In this document: positions 1-9,640 of the stretch, one piece after another
Numbering within the stretch: position 1 is the stretch's first letter
Layout: each line of letters starts with the position of its first letter
Source: Galeruca laticollis
Lineage: Eukaryota; Arthropoda; Insecta; Coleoptera; Chrysomelidae
Direction of reading: 5' to 3'
Length of the DNA: 64,000 bases
Assembly: GCA_963921935.1 (NCBI GenBank)
Contig: OY998177.1
Location: 22,715,926-22,779,925, forward strand
Made by a program: the position numbers and the translations under genes
The notes under the pieces: model-generated
The model's database searches: none
What the model was told of the DNA's origin: nothing
The model's input: the letters and a program-made list of their open reading frames with translations, nothing else

Positions 1-1
1 T

Positions 2-385
2 GAACTAAGATCTTACCCGGAAATGGCTAATTCAGGCAAACCTCGAAATCGAAAACGAGGCACCAATAACCGCCTGCCCAGAACAAGCAATAGCAACAAA
101 CTACATGCGGCAAGAATCATGAAACCTGGCAAAGACCCAAAATGTAGACTTTGTCGGACACGCAATGAGACGATACATCATGTAGTTTCTGGCTGCCCAA
201 TCCTTGCAAAGAAGACATACCTCGACATACACAATGCGGTAGCTGCTCAGATACAGTGAAATATACACAAGATATCCAACGCAACCAGTGAAGCTGTGAA
301 AGAAATCCCAGGAAACTACAACCTTCTCTCCATGCAGAAAGAAGTACTTTGGGGTATGGCACACATAGTCCTCAAAGTCCTATGA
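2..385 (+). pseudogene. C-terminal tail of a non-LTR retrotransposon polyprotein (partial, broken)
   Basis: The frame is open from the window edge and holds a CCHC-type finger (CRLC, then HH and C with CX2CX8HX4C spacing), followed by a segment typical of the C-terminus of R2/CRE-like non-LTR polyproteins. A TGA at 257-259 stops the frame, but the same frame continues to another stop at 383-385. A tryptophan is usual at that position in relatives, so the TGA looks like a TGG-to-TGA nonsense change. The rest of the element lies left of the window. Family placement is by motif recognition only. Confidence 0.6.
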
Positions 386-452
386 TAAATAAAGTCATAA
401 TCAAGAGGAACACCCTAGGTGCATGGTGTGCACCCAGTGTTTCTATGAAAAA

Positions 453-561
<109 letters not shown>

Positions 562-623
562 GAGCGGAATTTTCTTGAATGAAGGTGCTTACTTTTTAAT
601 AATTTGTTTATTGTTTGCTAAAA

Positions 624-662
624 GACGCGTTTCCACTTGTTAAGTCATCTACTGTTTCGGCT
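624..662 (-). ncRNA. Degenerate hammerhead-ribozyme-like motif in PLE-A 3' region
   Basis: On the minus strand the order is GAAACAG, GATGA, a short stem (CTTA.CAAG), GGAAACGCGTC. PLEs are known to carry minimal type I hammerhead motifs with a GAAACGCGTC-type helix III. The conserved CTGATGA box is degenerate here (TAGATGA) and one core base differs, so cleavage is doubtful. Confidence 0.45.
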
Positions 663-1101
663 AGAATGTTACATTATGATTTATACATAATACATAAGTT
701 AAAAAAGGTGAAGAAGCTTTCAACAAATTATTGGTTATTTTAAGAGACCATCATATATTACATTCAAATTACTAATATCGTTTCTATTATTAATACTATT
801 TATATCCTTTTTTATGTTAATCATTTCTAGTACAGTTCTAACTTTTTCATTATTTTCTTTAGCCAATATTTTCACATTGTCAAAATCAAATGTATGCCCT
901 GTATTCTTAGAGTGATTGGATGAAGCTGTTACATCAGTTTTTGAATACTTATGAGCTTGCATTCTTTTTTGGAGCTATTGTTTGCTTTCACCAATATATG
1001 TTTTATTACAATCTCCACAACGAATCTGGTATACTGTGTGTGTTTGTTTATTTTTCGGAATATTTGGTTTCATTTTTGAAAAAATGTTTGGTTGGTGTTC
1101 T

Positions 1102-1105
1102 TTAA
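1102..1105. other. TTAA target-site duplication, left of piggyBac
   Basis: TTAA immediately precedes the left inverted terminal repeat. The matching copy is at 3439-3442. The paralogous PLE-B has a single TTAA at the homologous position (4616-4619), which is the pre-insertion state. Confidence 0.95.
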
Positions 1106-1123
1106 CCTTCCGTTGGTCGCGCC
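1106..1123 (+). repeat. piggyBac left terminal inverted repeat
   Basis: CCTTCCGTTGGTCGCGCC, the exact reverse complement of 3421-3438. The 5' CCYT start is usual for the superfamily. Confidence 0.95.
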
Positions 1124-1413
1124 TTAATTTATGAGTCAAATAGTCGCGCCGGTCTCCTAGACCGAGTTTAGTTAAATTGGGAATTAGTGAAAATAAATGT
1201 GATTTTTCATGTGAGCTATAGAAAAACATGCTATATTTAGATTTTTTAATATAAATCAAATAAAAGTATTATGTTGTTACAAAGAAACATTGCAGGTATT
1301 ACATATTTAAGTAACGTAACATAAAATAAACTACATGGACCTTAATTAGTACAAAAATAATATGAACTTTCCATTTTATATAAATAAATGTTGAATACAT
1401 GGTACAAAAAAAA

Positions 1414-3189
1414 CTAAACTACATTGTCGCGGCAAGTTTGACAAATAGCGACAATGTGCTCTAAACACATATAAGTACTGCATTTAGAACAACAATACTT
1501 GGTTTTTCGGTTTTTTCTCCAATCGCAATAAGCGCATCTACCTGGTCTAACATTTTCTACTGGTACGTCGGCTGGTGGGTCGGAAAAATCTAGCAAACGG
1601 GCCCTTAAACTTCGCGGAAGATTAGTCTGGAGAGCACGGACTTTCAAATGGGGGCGAATAAGTTCTTCGGACAACATTTTCAAAAAAAATCTTCTGGCAT
1701 ATTTGGTATCTGGATGATTGGAGAAGTAAATTACTTGCGAGTTAATCCCAGTGACATTTAGAATCAGATAGAGTAAAACCATTGGCCATCTCCGCGTAGT
1801 TCTTGAACAATTATAAGTCGCGATGAGTTTGTCCACGACGTCCACACCTCCTTTTGTTGAGTTATACGTAGTGATAATAACCGGTTTCTGATGGTCTCCT
1901 GTACTTTCATCTATATCATCGTGATGATGCATAGTAGAGAGCATAATGACATTCTTCTTTTTTTTAGGTATGTATGAGACGATGGTACAGTCTTCAGTAA
2001 AACCAAACATGCTAGTATGTTCGGGTCTTTTTGCAGGCTTTGAAAATTCATCGGGTAATTCCCTTTTGTTTTTTCTAAGGGTTCCAATGGAAGTCAGTTT
2101 ATAGTCTGTAAGTAATTTTCGAGCTAAAGGGACCGAAGTGAACCAGTTGTCCATGGTTATGTTTCGATTGGAGCCCGAAAGGTGTTGACAAGTTCTAAGA
2201 ACTATATCTTCTGGCTTATTAGACATTTCATATGGCCCTTCTGGCTGCTTTCCAACATAAACTTCGAGTTTTGATGTATAAAACATCTTAGCATCACATA
2301 AGGCGAATAACTTTATGCCATATTTATTGGGCTTTGATGGTATGTATTGCCTAAAGCTACATCGCCCTCTAAAACCAGGCAACATTTCATCAATCGTAAC
2401 ATACTCAGACAAGTGATATCCGTTTTGACAGTTTTCTACAAACATATCAAACAGACTACGGATCGGAGCTAGTTTGTCAGTTTTTCGCCGTTCTTCACGT
2501 GTATTTTTATCGTCGAATCTGAGGCACCTTAGTAAAAATCGAAACCTTTGCAGTGACATTCCAAGATGTAACATTTCCACGCCATAACCATTCCTGTCCC
2601 ACAAATCGGCGGTAGTTGTCTTGTTTGAGCCTGTAATTCCAGCCAAGTATACTAAGCCAAATAAGGCTCGTATTTCTACGGAATTGGTGGGAAGCGCATC
2701 TCTATCTCTGGCATAGTTTGATCTGATCGACTCAATGAACGTGTTTGTTGAATCTACAATTAATTGAACCATTTCCTCATTTATGAAGTAGTTAAATATA
2801 TCAAAAATTTCTTTTAGAGGTTTAGTTACTGAAGTACATCCGGGTAATCTTTTTATTATGTTCTCTTTTCTTGTTCTCACAGTTTTACGACTTGGTGTAT
2901 GTTTCTTCCATACCGATCCATCCTTTCCTAAAAACAAAATATAGTAGAAACTTAACTAAGAGTACATTTTAAAATTAATACCCTTATAATATGGCAAAGG
3001 TTCACTATACTCTGCTTCTTCCGTGTCGCTAATTTCTTGTTCGGTATCCGTGTCATGATCTGATTGCTGCTCGTGATCAGATTCATCACAATCGGATTGG
3101 TCATCGCAAACATCTGCCACACTTTCCTCGTCAAACGCTTCTTCCATCAACTGCCTAAGACGGGCTTCTTCTTGCTCATAACTCGCCAT
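1414..3189 (-). CDS. piggyBac transposase, two exons, apparently intact
   Basis: Exon 1 is 3189-2982 and exon 2 is 2927-1414, joined across a 54-bp intron (2981-2928, GT at the donor and TTTTTAG at the acceptor). The joined frame is 573 aa. The N-terminus is acidic (many D/E, about residues 15-60). The DDE_Tnp_1_7 core follows with three catalytic acids at about D249 (TIDEMLPGFRGR), D329 (MDNWFTS) and D432 (KGGVD), plus the accompanying D435. A C-terminal Cys/His cluster at about 532-571 (CAYC...CCSKC...CLEH...CQTC) is the TTAA/TIR-binding zinc domain of the family. The length is normal. The intron was inferred because the exon 2 frame otherwise lacks an N-terminus and splicing restores the usual residues before KDG. 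The enzyme would excise and insert the element seamlessly at TTAA. Confidence 0.9.
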
Positions 3190-3420
3190 TCTTTTGAAAA
3201 TTCGCTTTCAGAGTACACATAAATAATGTATCACTAATAGTCGCGCCGGTCTGAGATTCCGGGAAACGCCCTTACACATACCACCTTACTCCCACGGCGC
3301 TCACTTACGTACTGCCGCTAAAAGAAAGCTGCGTTCGGAAGGTAGACGATCCCCGCTATCTCTCACTCCGATATTTAGAAAAATAGGCATTAGTTTATTA
3401 TGCCCCGGTCCCTGAGACCG

Positions 3421-3438
3421 GGCGCGACCAACGGAAGG
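3421..3438 (-). repeat. piggyBac right terminal inverted repeat
   Basis: GGCGCGACCAACGGAAGG, followed directly by TTAA at 3439-3442. It is a perfect match to the left end. Confidence 0.95.
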
Positions 3439-4073
3439 TTAATTTGTTGGAAACAGTTAAATTTTCTTTCTGAAGGCTTTTGTTAATTTTTTCTGATAAA
3501 CCGTGTACATATGGTAATGATATAAATGATGGTTTTTTTTGTGGGTTTTGCCTTGAATTGTAGATTGCATGTATTCTTTTTTTAATAGTTTTGTTCACAA
3601 ACGATAATGGGTAGTTATTTTCTTCAAGGATATTTCGGATTTTATTTAGATTGTTCTTTCTGAATTTAGGGTGAGATAATTTGATTGCTCTGTGAGTTAA
3701 ATTTTTGATAACATTTTTCATATGAGATAGGGGATCATTTGAATAATAACTTGTGTAACTATGAGAAGCTGTTGGTTTTGAATACCAGGTGGTATTGATT
3801 TTACCTTCGTTATCGTATGAGATTGTTACGTCCAGAAAATTTATCGATTTTTCTCTTTCGCGTTCGATGGTAAATTTTAACCGTGGAGTAAAATTGTTAA
3901 ATTTGTTTAAAATCTTATCGATTCTATCCACCGGTACACATGCTACTATATCATCCACATATCTCTTAAAGAATACCGGTTTAAAAGTAAGTGACTTTAT
4001 TATTGTTTGCTCGACATATTCCATAACAAGATTTGCAATTGTAGCTGCTATGCTATGCTGTAGCTGCTATGCT

Positions 4074-4987
4074 AAACCGGTATTCTTCAAGAGATATGTG
4101 GATGATATAGTAGCATGTTTACCGGTGGATAGAATCGATGAGATTTTAAGCAAATTTAACAATTTTTCTCCACGGTTAAAATTCACCATCGAACGCGAAA
4201 GAGAAAAATCGATAAATTTTCTGGACGTAACAATCTCATACGATAACGAAGGTAAAATCAATACCAACTGTTATTCAAAACCAACAGCTTCTCATAGGTA
4301 CACAAGTTATTATTCAAATGCTCCCCTATCTCATAAGAAAAATGTAATAAAAAATTTAACTGACAGAGCAATTAAATTATCTCAGCCTAAATTCAGAAAG
4401 AACAATCTAATTAAAATCCGAAATATCCTTAAAGAAAATAACTACCCATTATCGTTTGTGAACAAAACTATTAGAAAAAGAATACATGCAATCTACAATT
4501 CAAATCAAAAACTACAGAAAAACCAACATCATTTATATCATTACCATATGTACACGGTTTATCAGAAAAAATTAACAAAAGCCTTCAGAAAGAAAATTTA
4601 ACTGTTTCCCACAAATTAAATGACACCAACCAAACATTTTTTTCAAAAATGAAATCAAACATTCCGAAAAATAAACAAACACACACAGTATACCAGATTC
4701 CTTGTGGAGATTGTAATAAAACATATATTGGTCAAAGCAAACAATACCTCCAAAAAAGAATACAAGCTCATAAGTATTCAAAAACTGATGTAACATCTTT
4801 ATCCAATCACTCTAAGAATACAGGGCATAAATTTTATTTTGACAATGTGAAAATATTGGCTAAAGAAAATAATGAAAAAGTTAGAACTGTACTAGAAATG
4901 ATAAACATAAAAAACGATATAAATAGTATAAATAATAGAAACGATATTCGTAATTTGAATGTTATATATGATGGTCTCTTAAAATAA
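4074..4987 (+). pseudogene. PLE-B RT fragment and GIY-YIG endonuclease, frameshifted
   Basis: The RT C-terminal half starts at KPVFFKRYVDDIV and is colinear with element A. A small indel relative to A near 4510-4530 shifts the frame, so the linker is scrambled. The GIY-YIG part (HTVYQI..., then TYIGQSKQ, with a downstream R and H) reopens at 4649 and runs to the natural stop at 4985-4987. The endonuclease portion is uninterrupted here, unlike in A. The long open frame that appears to start at 3789 is an artefact: its first 280 bases read the antisense of element A. Confidence 0.8.
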
Positions 4988-5304
4988 CCAATAAATTGTT
5001 GAAAGCTTCTGCACCTTACTATTATATATACCTGTTAAATCAAGCAAACGCGCCCAGACTAACACCACATCGTATTAGTAAAAGAAAGAGAAAAAACACC
5101 TTCAAACTAAATAATACATTTCAAAAGTTTACTGACAACAGCTACAAAATGTACACAGCATTTTAGTTTTAATTTTTAACCTTCCATGTTTTTATGTTTT
5201 TGACACTGTTATTAAGGTAATTGTTTTATTATTTTATATACAAAAATTTCTAACGTCTTCTTTTTAACTTATATATTATGTATAAATCATAATGTAATAT
5301 TCTA

Positions 5305-5342
5305 GCCGAAACAGAAGATGACTTAATAAGTCGAAACGCGTC
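5305..5342 (+). ncRNA. Degenerate hammerhead-ribozyme-like motif in PLE-B 3' region
   Basis: The order is GAAACAG, GATGA, CTTAATAAG stem-loop, TCGAAACGCGTC. The GAAA box and the GCGTC cleavage-site region match the PLE-type hammerhead. The CT of CTGATGA is replaced (AAGATGA), so it is probably inactive. Confidence 0.5.
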
Positions 5343-5445
5343 TTTTGGCAAACAATAAACAAAATATTAGAAAGTAAGGACCTTCATTCAAGAAAATTCC
5401 TCCCATATAAAATATTTAAATGGTCAAGAATACAGTGCGTTTCGA

Positions 5446-5446
<1 letters not shown>

Positions 5447-5504
<58 letters not shown>
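5447..5504. repeat. (TA)n microsatellite
   Basis: Pure TA dinucleotides directly left of the 62-bp palindrome. Further interrupted TA runs follow at 5609-5630 and 5642-5675. Confidence 0.95.
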
Positions 5505-5507
<3 letters not shown>

Positions 5508-5566
5508 ACAACAAACAGATTCATGGGTAATTCACGTGAATTACCCATGAATCTCTTTGTTGTTAT
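5505..5566. repeat. 62-bp near-perfect palindrome
   Basis: Two 31-bp arms meet at CAC|GTG between 5535 and 5536, with a single mismatch (5516/5555). There is no spacer. The palindrome sits between TA repeats. It does not match the termini of any element recognised here. Confidence 0.9.
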
Positions 5567-5859
5567 TGTTAACTTATCACGCGATATTCCTACATCTCCT
5601 TTTTCATATATATATATATATATATATATAGAGATAGTAAATATATATATATATATATATACATATATATATTGTTATATATTCAATGTTATATTTGTAA
5701 TTGCCCCGCGTTGGATGACAATTGTTATATTTTCAAACCTTTGAATATAATTTCCCACGAATATTTCAATTCTTTAGATATAATTGCCCTACGATATGTA
5801 GATAAATTATACTATCTTGTCGCAGCGACAATTATTGTGCATACCACTTAAGTACGTAT

Positions 5860-7190
5860 TGAATTTCAAATTTGACAGTAATTGTCAAATTAAATATGCC
5901 CGGCGCCAATAAATATTAATATGAAGATGAATTTATCTACAATCAACTTATTACTCCTATCTCAGGGTGAGATCATAATTGTTCAAAATTAATTCTTCAA
6001 ATTTATTTGTTTTTTTCAAGATATTTCCAAATCAAATGTTTCACTACTATCAAACTCTCAAATAATTCAATATAATACAAGGCCATTTCATTATTTTATG
6101 ACATTTACTAATTTACTGTCACTAAAAATGTCAACCCAATGTCACTGATTAAATTGAAAATTTTATGAATGTAAAAAAAATAAGTTCAATGAGATTGAAT
6201 ACTGAATGAATAATACAGGTAGTTAGAATCAAAATTATATATTATACTATCAGATACGCAAAATTAACAAAATTGTTATTCCCACAAATTATGATAAGAG
6301 AACAACAGTCGTAACCTCTACAAAACTTAAAATTAGAATACAACTATGCTAAAATTTAACCTAATGAATTATTATCAAACGTTCAAATAATAATTTACAC
6401 TTGACGTGTATCAATGTCAAATACCGAAAGTTCTGCTCAAAATGGTCTATTCACTGGATGTTGTAAATGATAGGTATCAATAAATTTGGTATATTTCAAA
6501 TTTTCTTATATATAGATGCATCTTTAAACTGTATTGAATTTAAGGCCTGATATTTCTCGAGAAATAAATTTATAACTGGAGAGGACTCACCCAATGGATC
6601 AGGGAATCTCGTACTTATTCTAACGTATTTAGAATACTGCAACTTTCTAAATATAAACGATTTAGAAAAAACTGGAACCACATACACTTTTACGATACAA
6701 TTCTTTTCCGAATTATGTACGCACTGAATTTATTATATAGGTTATTTATCTGATTGTATCATATGCAATTTATGCAATCTACCAAAAACTTTCGAGAACA
6801 ACTCTTATTTTGATGTTGTCTCTTCAAAGGATAAAAAACTACTGACTAAATTTTTTCAAAATAAATAATTCTCCTTTCTGTTGGTTACCGATTTTTCTTG
6901 TTTTTGAAAAAATTTCTAATCTATAATTTTCAATAACCAAGTGAGATTTTGAAATTCTTTTATTACATTTGCAATCTTGCTAGCAGAGACCTCTATATTT
7001 TACAATTTCAAATATTTTCTCCAAATCCTATTATGTTCTATCTATCATTAGATATATTCTACTCAAATGTCATCGAAATTATGAAATGTCATGTTTGATA
7101 TTTCTACAGAATCTTTCAAAATTTAGGAATTTACGTAGAGTACAGTGTGTATCGAGAGTATGACAACTAAATTAAATAAATTTCCTTATG
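5860..7190. repeat. Old dispersed repeat, copy A
   Basis: It shares scattered but colinear blocks with 61,670-62,475: a GACAG..TTGTCAAATTAA hairpin, AATATGCC..GC, a TCTCAGGG..GATCA block, a TTTACTGTCA block, and an end at TACAGTGTGTA. No coding frame is visible. The class is unknown. The many short ORFs here are AT-rich noise. Confidence 0.55.
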
Positions 7191-7226
7191 TTTTACTTGT
7201 TCTTTAGATTTCAAATAGAGGATGTG

Positions 7227-7230
<4 letters not shown>

Positions 7231-7308
<78 letters not shown>

Positions 7309-8828
7309 ACTCAAGAACGGCTTAACCGATTTGGCTGAAAATTGCTGGGGGGACGTAGCTTATAACCAGGAGACGGACATATGATACTTTTTATCCCATT
7401 CGACGGCGTTCCCGTGTGACGTGACATGAAACGTCAAAGAGAATAGAAGTCAATATAAAATGTCGTCTAACAAAAACGCATCTGAAATGGAATAAGAAAA
7501 CGTAAGCTCCAAATCAAGCGAGCGGTAAAGGTTGTACAGAATATTTTTTTTACGACCACGTTCATGAATGAAAGAAAAAAGTAACTTATAAAGGTATCGT
7601 ATTTGAACAGAAAGAATTTTTAAAATGAAAAATTAATTAAACGTAGGAATAGTTAATACTGAAATTTGGAATGTTTATGCCTGGTGCATATCTTTTAATA
7701 ATAAGTTTCAATTAATTGTAACATTAGTGTCAGTCAACGAAATTCACTACAAAGATAATATTAGATTATCAAAAGGAAATTTGACATTGAGATTTCCTTC
7801 CCAGCAGGTGGCGCTGCAGCATATCAACTTCTATATCGTTTACTTTTTCTATGAGCGCAGATGTTGTGGCACGAGCCGTGAGGCAACCGCCTCTAATCTA
7901 GCGAGCGGGAAAAGTGATTTGCATGGAAGTTGCACACAATATTTTTTCCACGACTCCGTTTATTAATGAAAGAAAGAAGTATCTTATATAGGCATTCCTT
8001 ATAAACTTTGAACAGAAATAATTTAAAAAATTAAAAATCACTTCAACTGGGTATAGTTTACAGTGAAATTGGAACAATTTTGAATTGTTATGCCTGGTGT
8101 ATCTATAGTGGAAAATAAGTTTGAATTTATTGTAATATTAGTATCAGTTAACGAAATTCACTATAAAGATAATGTTAGATTGTAAGTAAAATTGATATTT
8201 CAGCGGGGAAAAGGGACGTAGCGCGTACTTTTACCACTCTAACTTATTACTTTTCCAATCGATATTGAAGAAATTGAGAAGAGGCCTACTTTGTTTATAA
8301 AATTTAGGTAGAAAAACGTGTTTTGCATAGTGGTTGTCGGAACATTTAATTATAAATATTTACTATTACTGAATCTGTTATATAAAATGAAAATTGTATT
8401 AATTATTGAAAATACTCATACATCACAATTTATTTATTTATAAAATATATTTTGAAAGTAGTTATTTGCAGTGCTAGAAAGTATTAAGTATGCATTTTAA
8501 AGCAAGTGTAGAAGAATCGAATAAATATAATAGTTATACTTCATTCAATTTATTGATAGAAACTTATAATCAATACAATACGTTTGGTATCAATATATAA
8601 AGTAATTCGTGAGTAATTTCAATAATTAAAAATAGTAAATTGGAAATTTAAGCACAAATATATTCTATCTATCTAATCTTTTGTTTATAAATACGTAGAT
8701 AAATTATCTTCTAACAATGCATAATAACAAATAATATTGGTGACAGGGATTAGTTAACAGAGAGTAGTTTTAAATATAACAAACATTGTCTAATAGTTGG
8801 CAGGACAACGTCTGCCGGGTTCAGATAG
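7231..8828 (+). mobile_element. Helitron-like non-autonomous element
   Basis: After a (TA)n run (7231-7304) the sequence has the AACGGCTTAACCGATTTGGC motif found near the 5' end of a widespread insect Helitron family. The 3' end has a GGCAG...CTGCC hairpin (8799-8803 / 8812-8816) about 12 nt before a CAGATAG terminus (CTRR-like but degenerate), preceded by the typical ACAACGTCTGCCGGGT. There is no Rep/helicase coding. Assignment rests on these end motifs; the exact start inside the TA run is uncertain. Confidence 0.55.
7515..8182 (+). repeat. Internal tandem duplication in the Helitron-like element
   Basis: Unit 1 is at about 7515-7770 and unit 2 at about 7895-8182. Both start GCGAGCGG and end at AACGAAATTCACTA.AAAGATAAT.TTAGATT, with a period of about 385 bp. 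The units are visibly diverged (many substitutions and small indels). Confidence 0.75.
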
Positions 8829-8883
8829 TATTTTTATAAATAACTTGTTAGGTAATCACAAAAAATAATACTGGTCATAAGGT

Positions 8884-9640
8884 TTGTTCTTAAAAGAATA
8901 TCTTAGTAATATTATTTCAATTGTTATTTTTCATTCTCATGTTTTTTCAATTTTTCCGTTTTATTGTTCATTTAATGCTTTTTGCGATTCTCTTTGTTTA
9001 ATTTGCATTATTTTTTTTTGTTTTGATCTATGTTTTGTTCCACTTATTTATTTCTATTTCCCTTTTTCCTTGTCAATTTTCATTCATTTCGGCTTTTTTG
9101 TATTCAATTTTCTTCCATTTTTTGCGTTTCCTATTTTATTACATTTAATTTTCATGTTTTTTCTATATTTTTGTTCGTTTTGATCCTAATTTTCTGTATG
9201 CATCTTTTCTCTATTTTTTCGGTTGTTCCCAATTTTTGGTTTCAAATTTTTATTAATGTTGTTCCCAATTTTTTTATTTTAAATTTCACTACTTTTTTTA
9301 CTTTTTGTCAATTTTCTCTACACTTTTTTTGTATTCAATTTTCGTACATTTTCTTAGTTTTTCCTAATTTTTCTTGTTTTTAATTTCCATTGATTGTTTG
9401 CTTTTTCTTATTTTTTTATTTTAGTGTTCATTGATTTTTTACATTTAATTTACTGTTTGCTTCTTCCTAATTTTTTCGTGTTTCAAATTTCCGCTTATTT
9501 TTTTCTGTTTTTCTCAAATTTTTTGCTTTTAATTTCAAATTGAACTCATTATTTCTTTATTTCGTCTATTTTTTTTGTTTTTTTCTAATGTGTTTTTATT
9601 TTCATTTATTTTTTAAAATGAAACTTTTCATTGAACTTTT
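8884..9640. repeat. Strand-asymmetric T-rich low-complexity tract
   Basis: About 750 bp dominated by T on the plus strand, with recurring TTTTTNNTTTTAATTTTC-like phrases. Open frames here encode only Phe/Ser/Ile-rich low-complexity peptides and are not genes. Confidence 0.8.

Larger units (their letters stand above)
1106..3438 (-). mobile_element. piggyBac transposon, structurally complete (2,333 bp)
   Basis: Perfect 18-bp inverted terminal repeats beginning CCTTCCGTTGG lie at 1106-1123 and 3421-3438, bounded by TTAA on both sides. A subterminal motif GTCGCGCCGGTCT occurs at 1143-1155 and 3240-3252, and a short palindrome built on the same motif (CCGGTC...GACCGG) lies at about 3405-3422. The interior holds one two-exon transposase gene. 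There are no visible stops or frameshifts, and the TIRs match exactly. This points to a recent insertion of a possibly autonomous element. Confidence 0.95.
735..4024 (-). pseudogene. PLE-A reverse transcriptase / GIY-YIG endonuclease, split by piggyBac
   Basis: Reading from 4024 downwards, the RT part has the RYVDDIV catalytic box, then the conserved RT-to-linker region and the start of the connector. The frame is cut at the TTAA at 3439-3442 and resumes at 1105 with the GIY-YIG domain (VYQI, about 7 residues, then TYIGESKQ). An in-frame stop near 975 splits the endonuclease just after that motif. The RT is truncated at its N-terminus: the palm upstream of YVDD, including the first catalytic Asp, is missing. 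In this family the enzyme performs target-primed reverse transcription in the nucleus. This copy cannot make a complete protein. Confidence 0.85.
562..4050 (-). mobile_element. Penelope-like element A, 5'-truncated, interrupted by piggyBac
   Basis: This is a minus-strand PLE. Its 3' flank (hammerhead-like motif) is at 562-720, its GIY-YIG endonuclease at 735-1101, and its reverse transcriptase portion resumes at 3443-4024. The two halves are separated by the piggyBac element at 1106-3438. The sequence matches element B (4073-5405, plus strand) over nearly its whole length, so A and B form a head-to-head inverted pair. The spacer at about 4040-4073 contains a short duplicated motif (tagctgctatgct). 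A extends slightly further 5' than B. The extent is inferred from the A/B comparison. Confidence 0.85.
4073..5405 (+). mobile_element. Penelope-like element B, 5'-truncated
   Basis: This is a plus-strand copy of the same PLE family as A, beginning at aaaccggtattctt. The RT remnant is at 4074-4530, the GIY-YIG domain at 4649-4987 and the 3' region with the hammerhead-like motif at 5305-5342. It ends near 5400, where homology with A ends. It retains the uninterrupted TTAA (4616-4619) that is occupied by piggyBac in A. Confidence 0.85.

Noticed and set aside
3789..4070. N-terminal extension of the frame running into PLE-B
   Set aside because: It reads the antisense of PLE-A through the head-to-head junction.
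8884..9383. Phe-rich frames that look like multi-pass membrane proteins
   Set aside because: Products of the T-rich tract, low-complexity in every frame.
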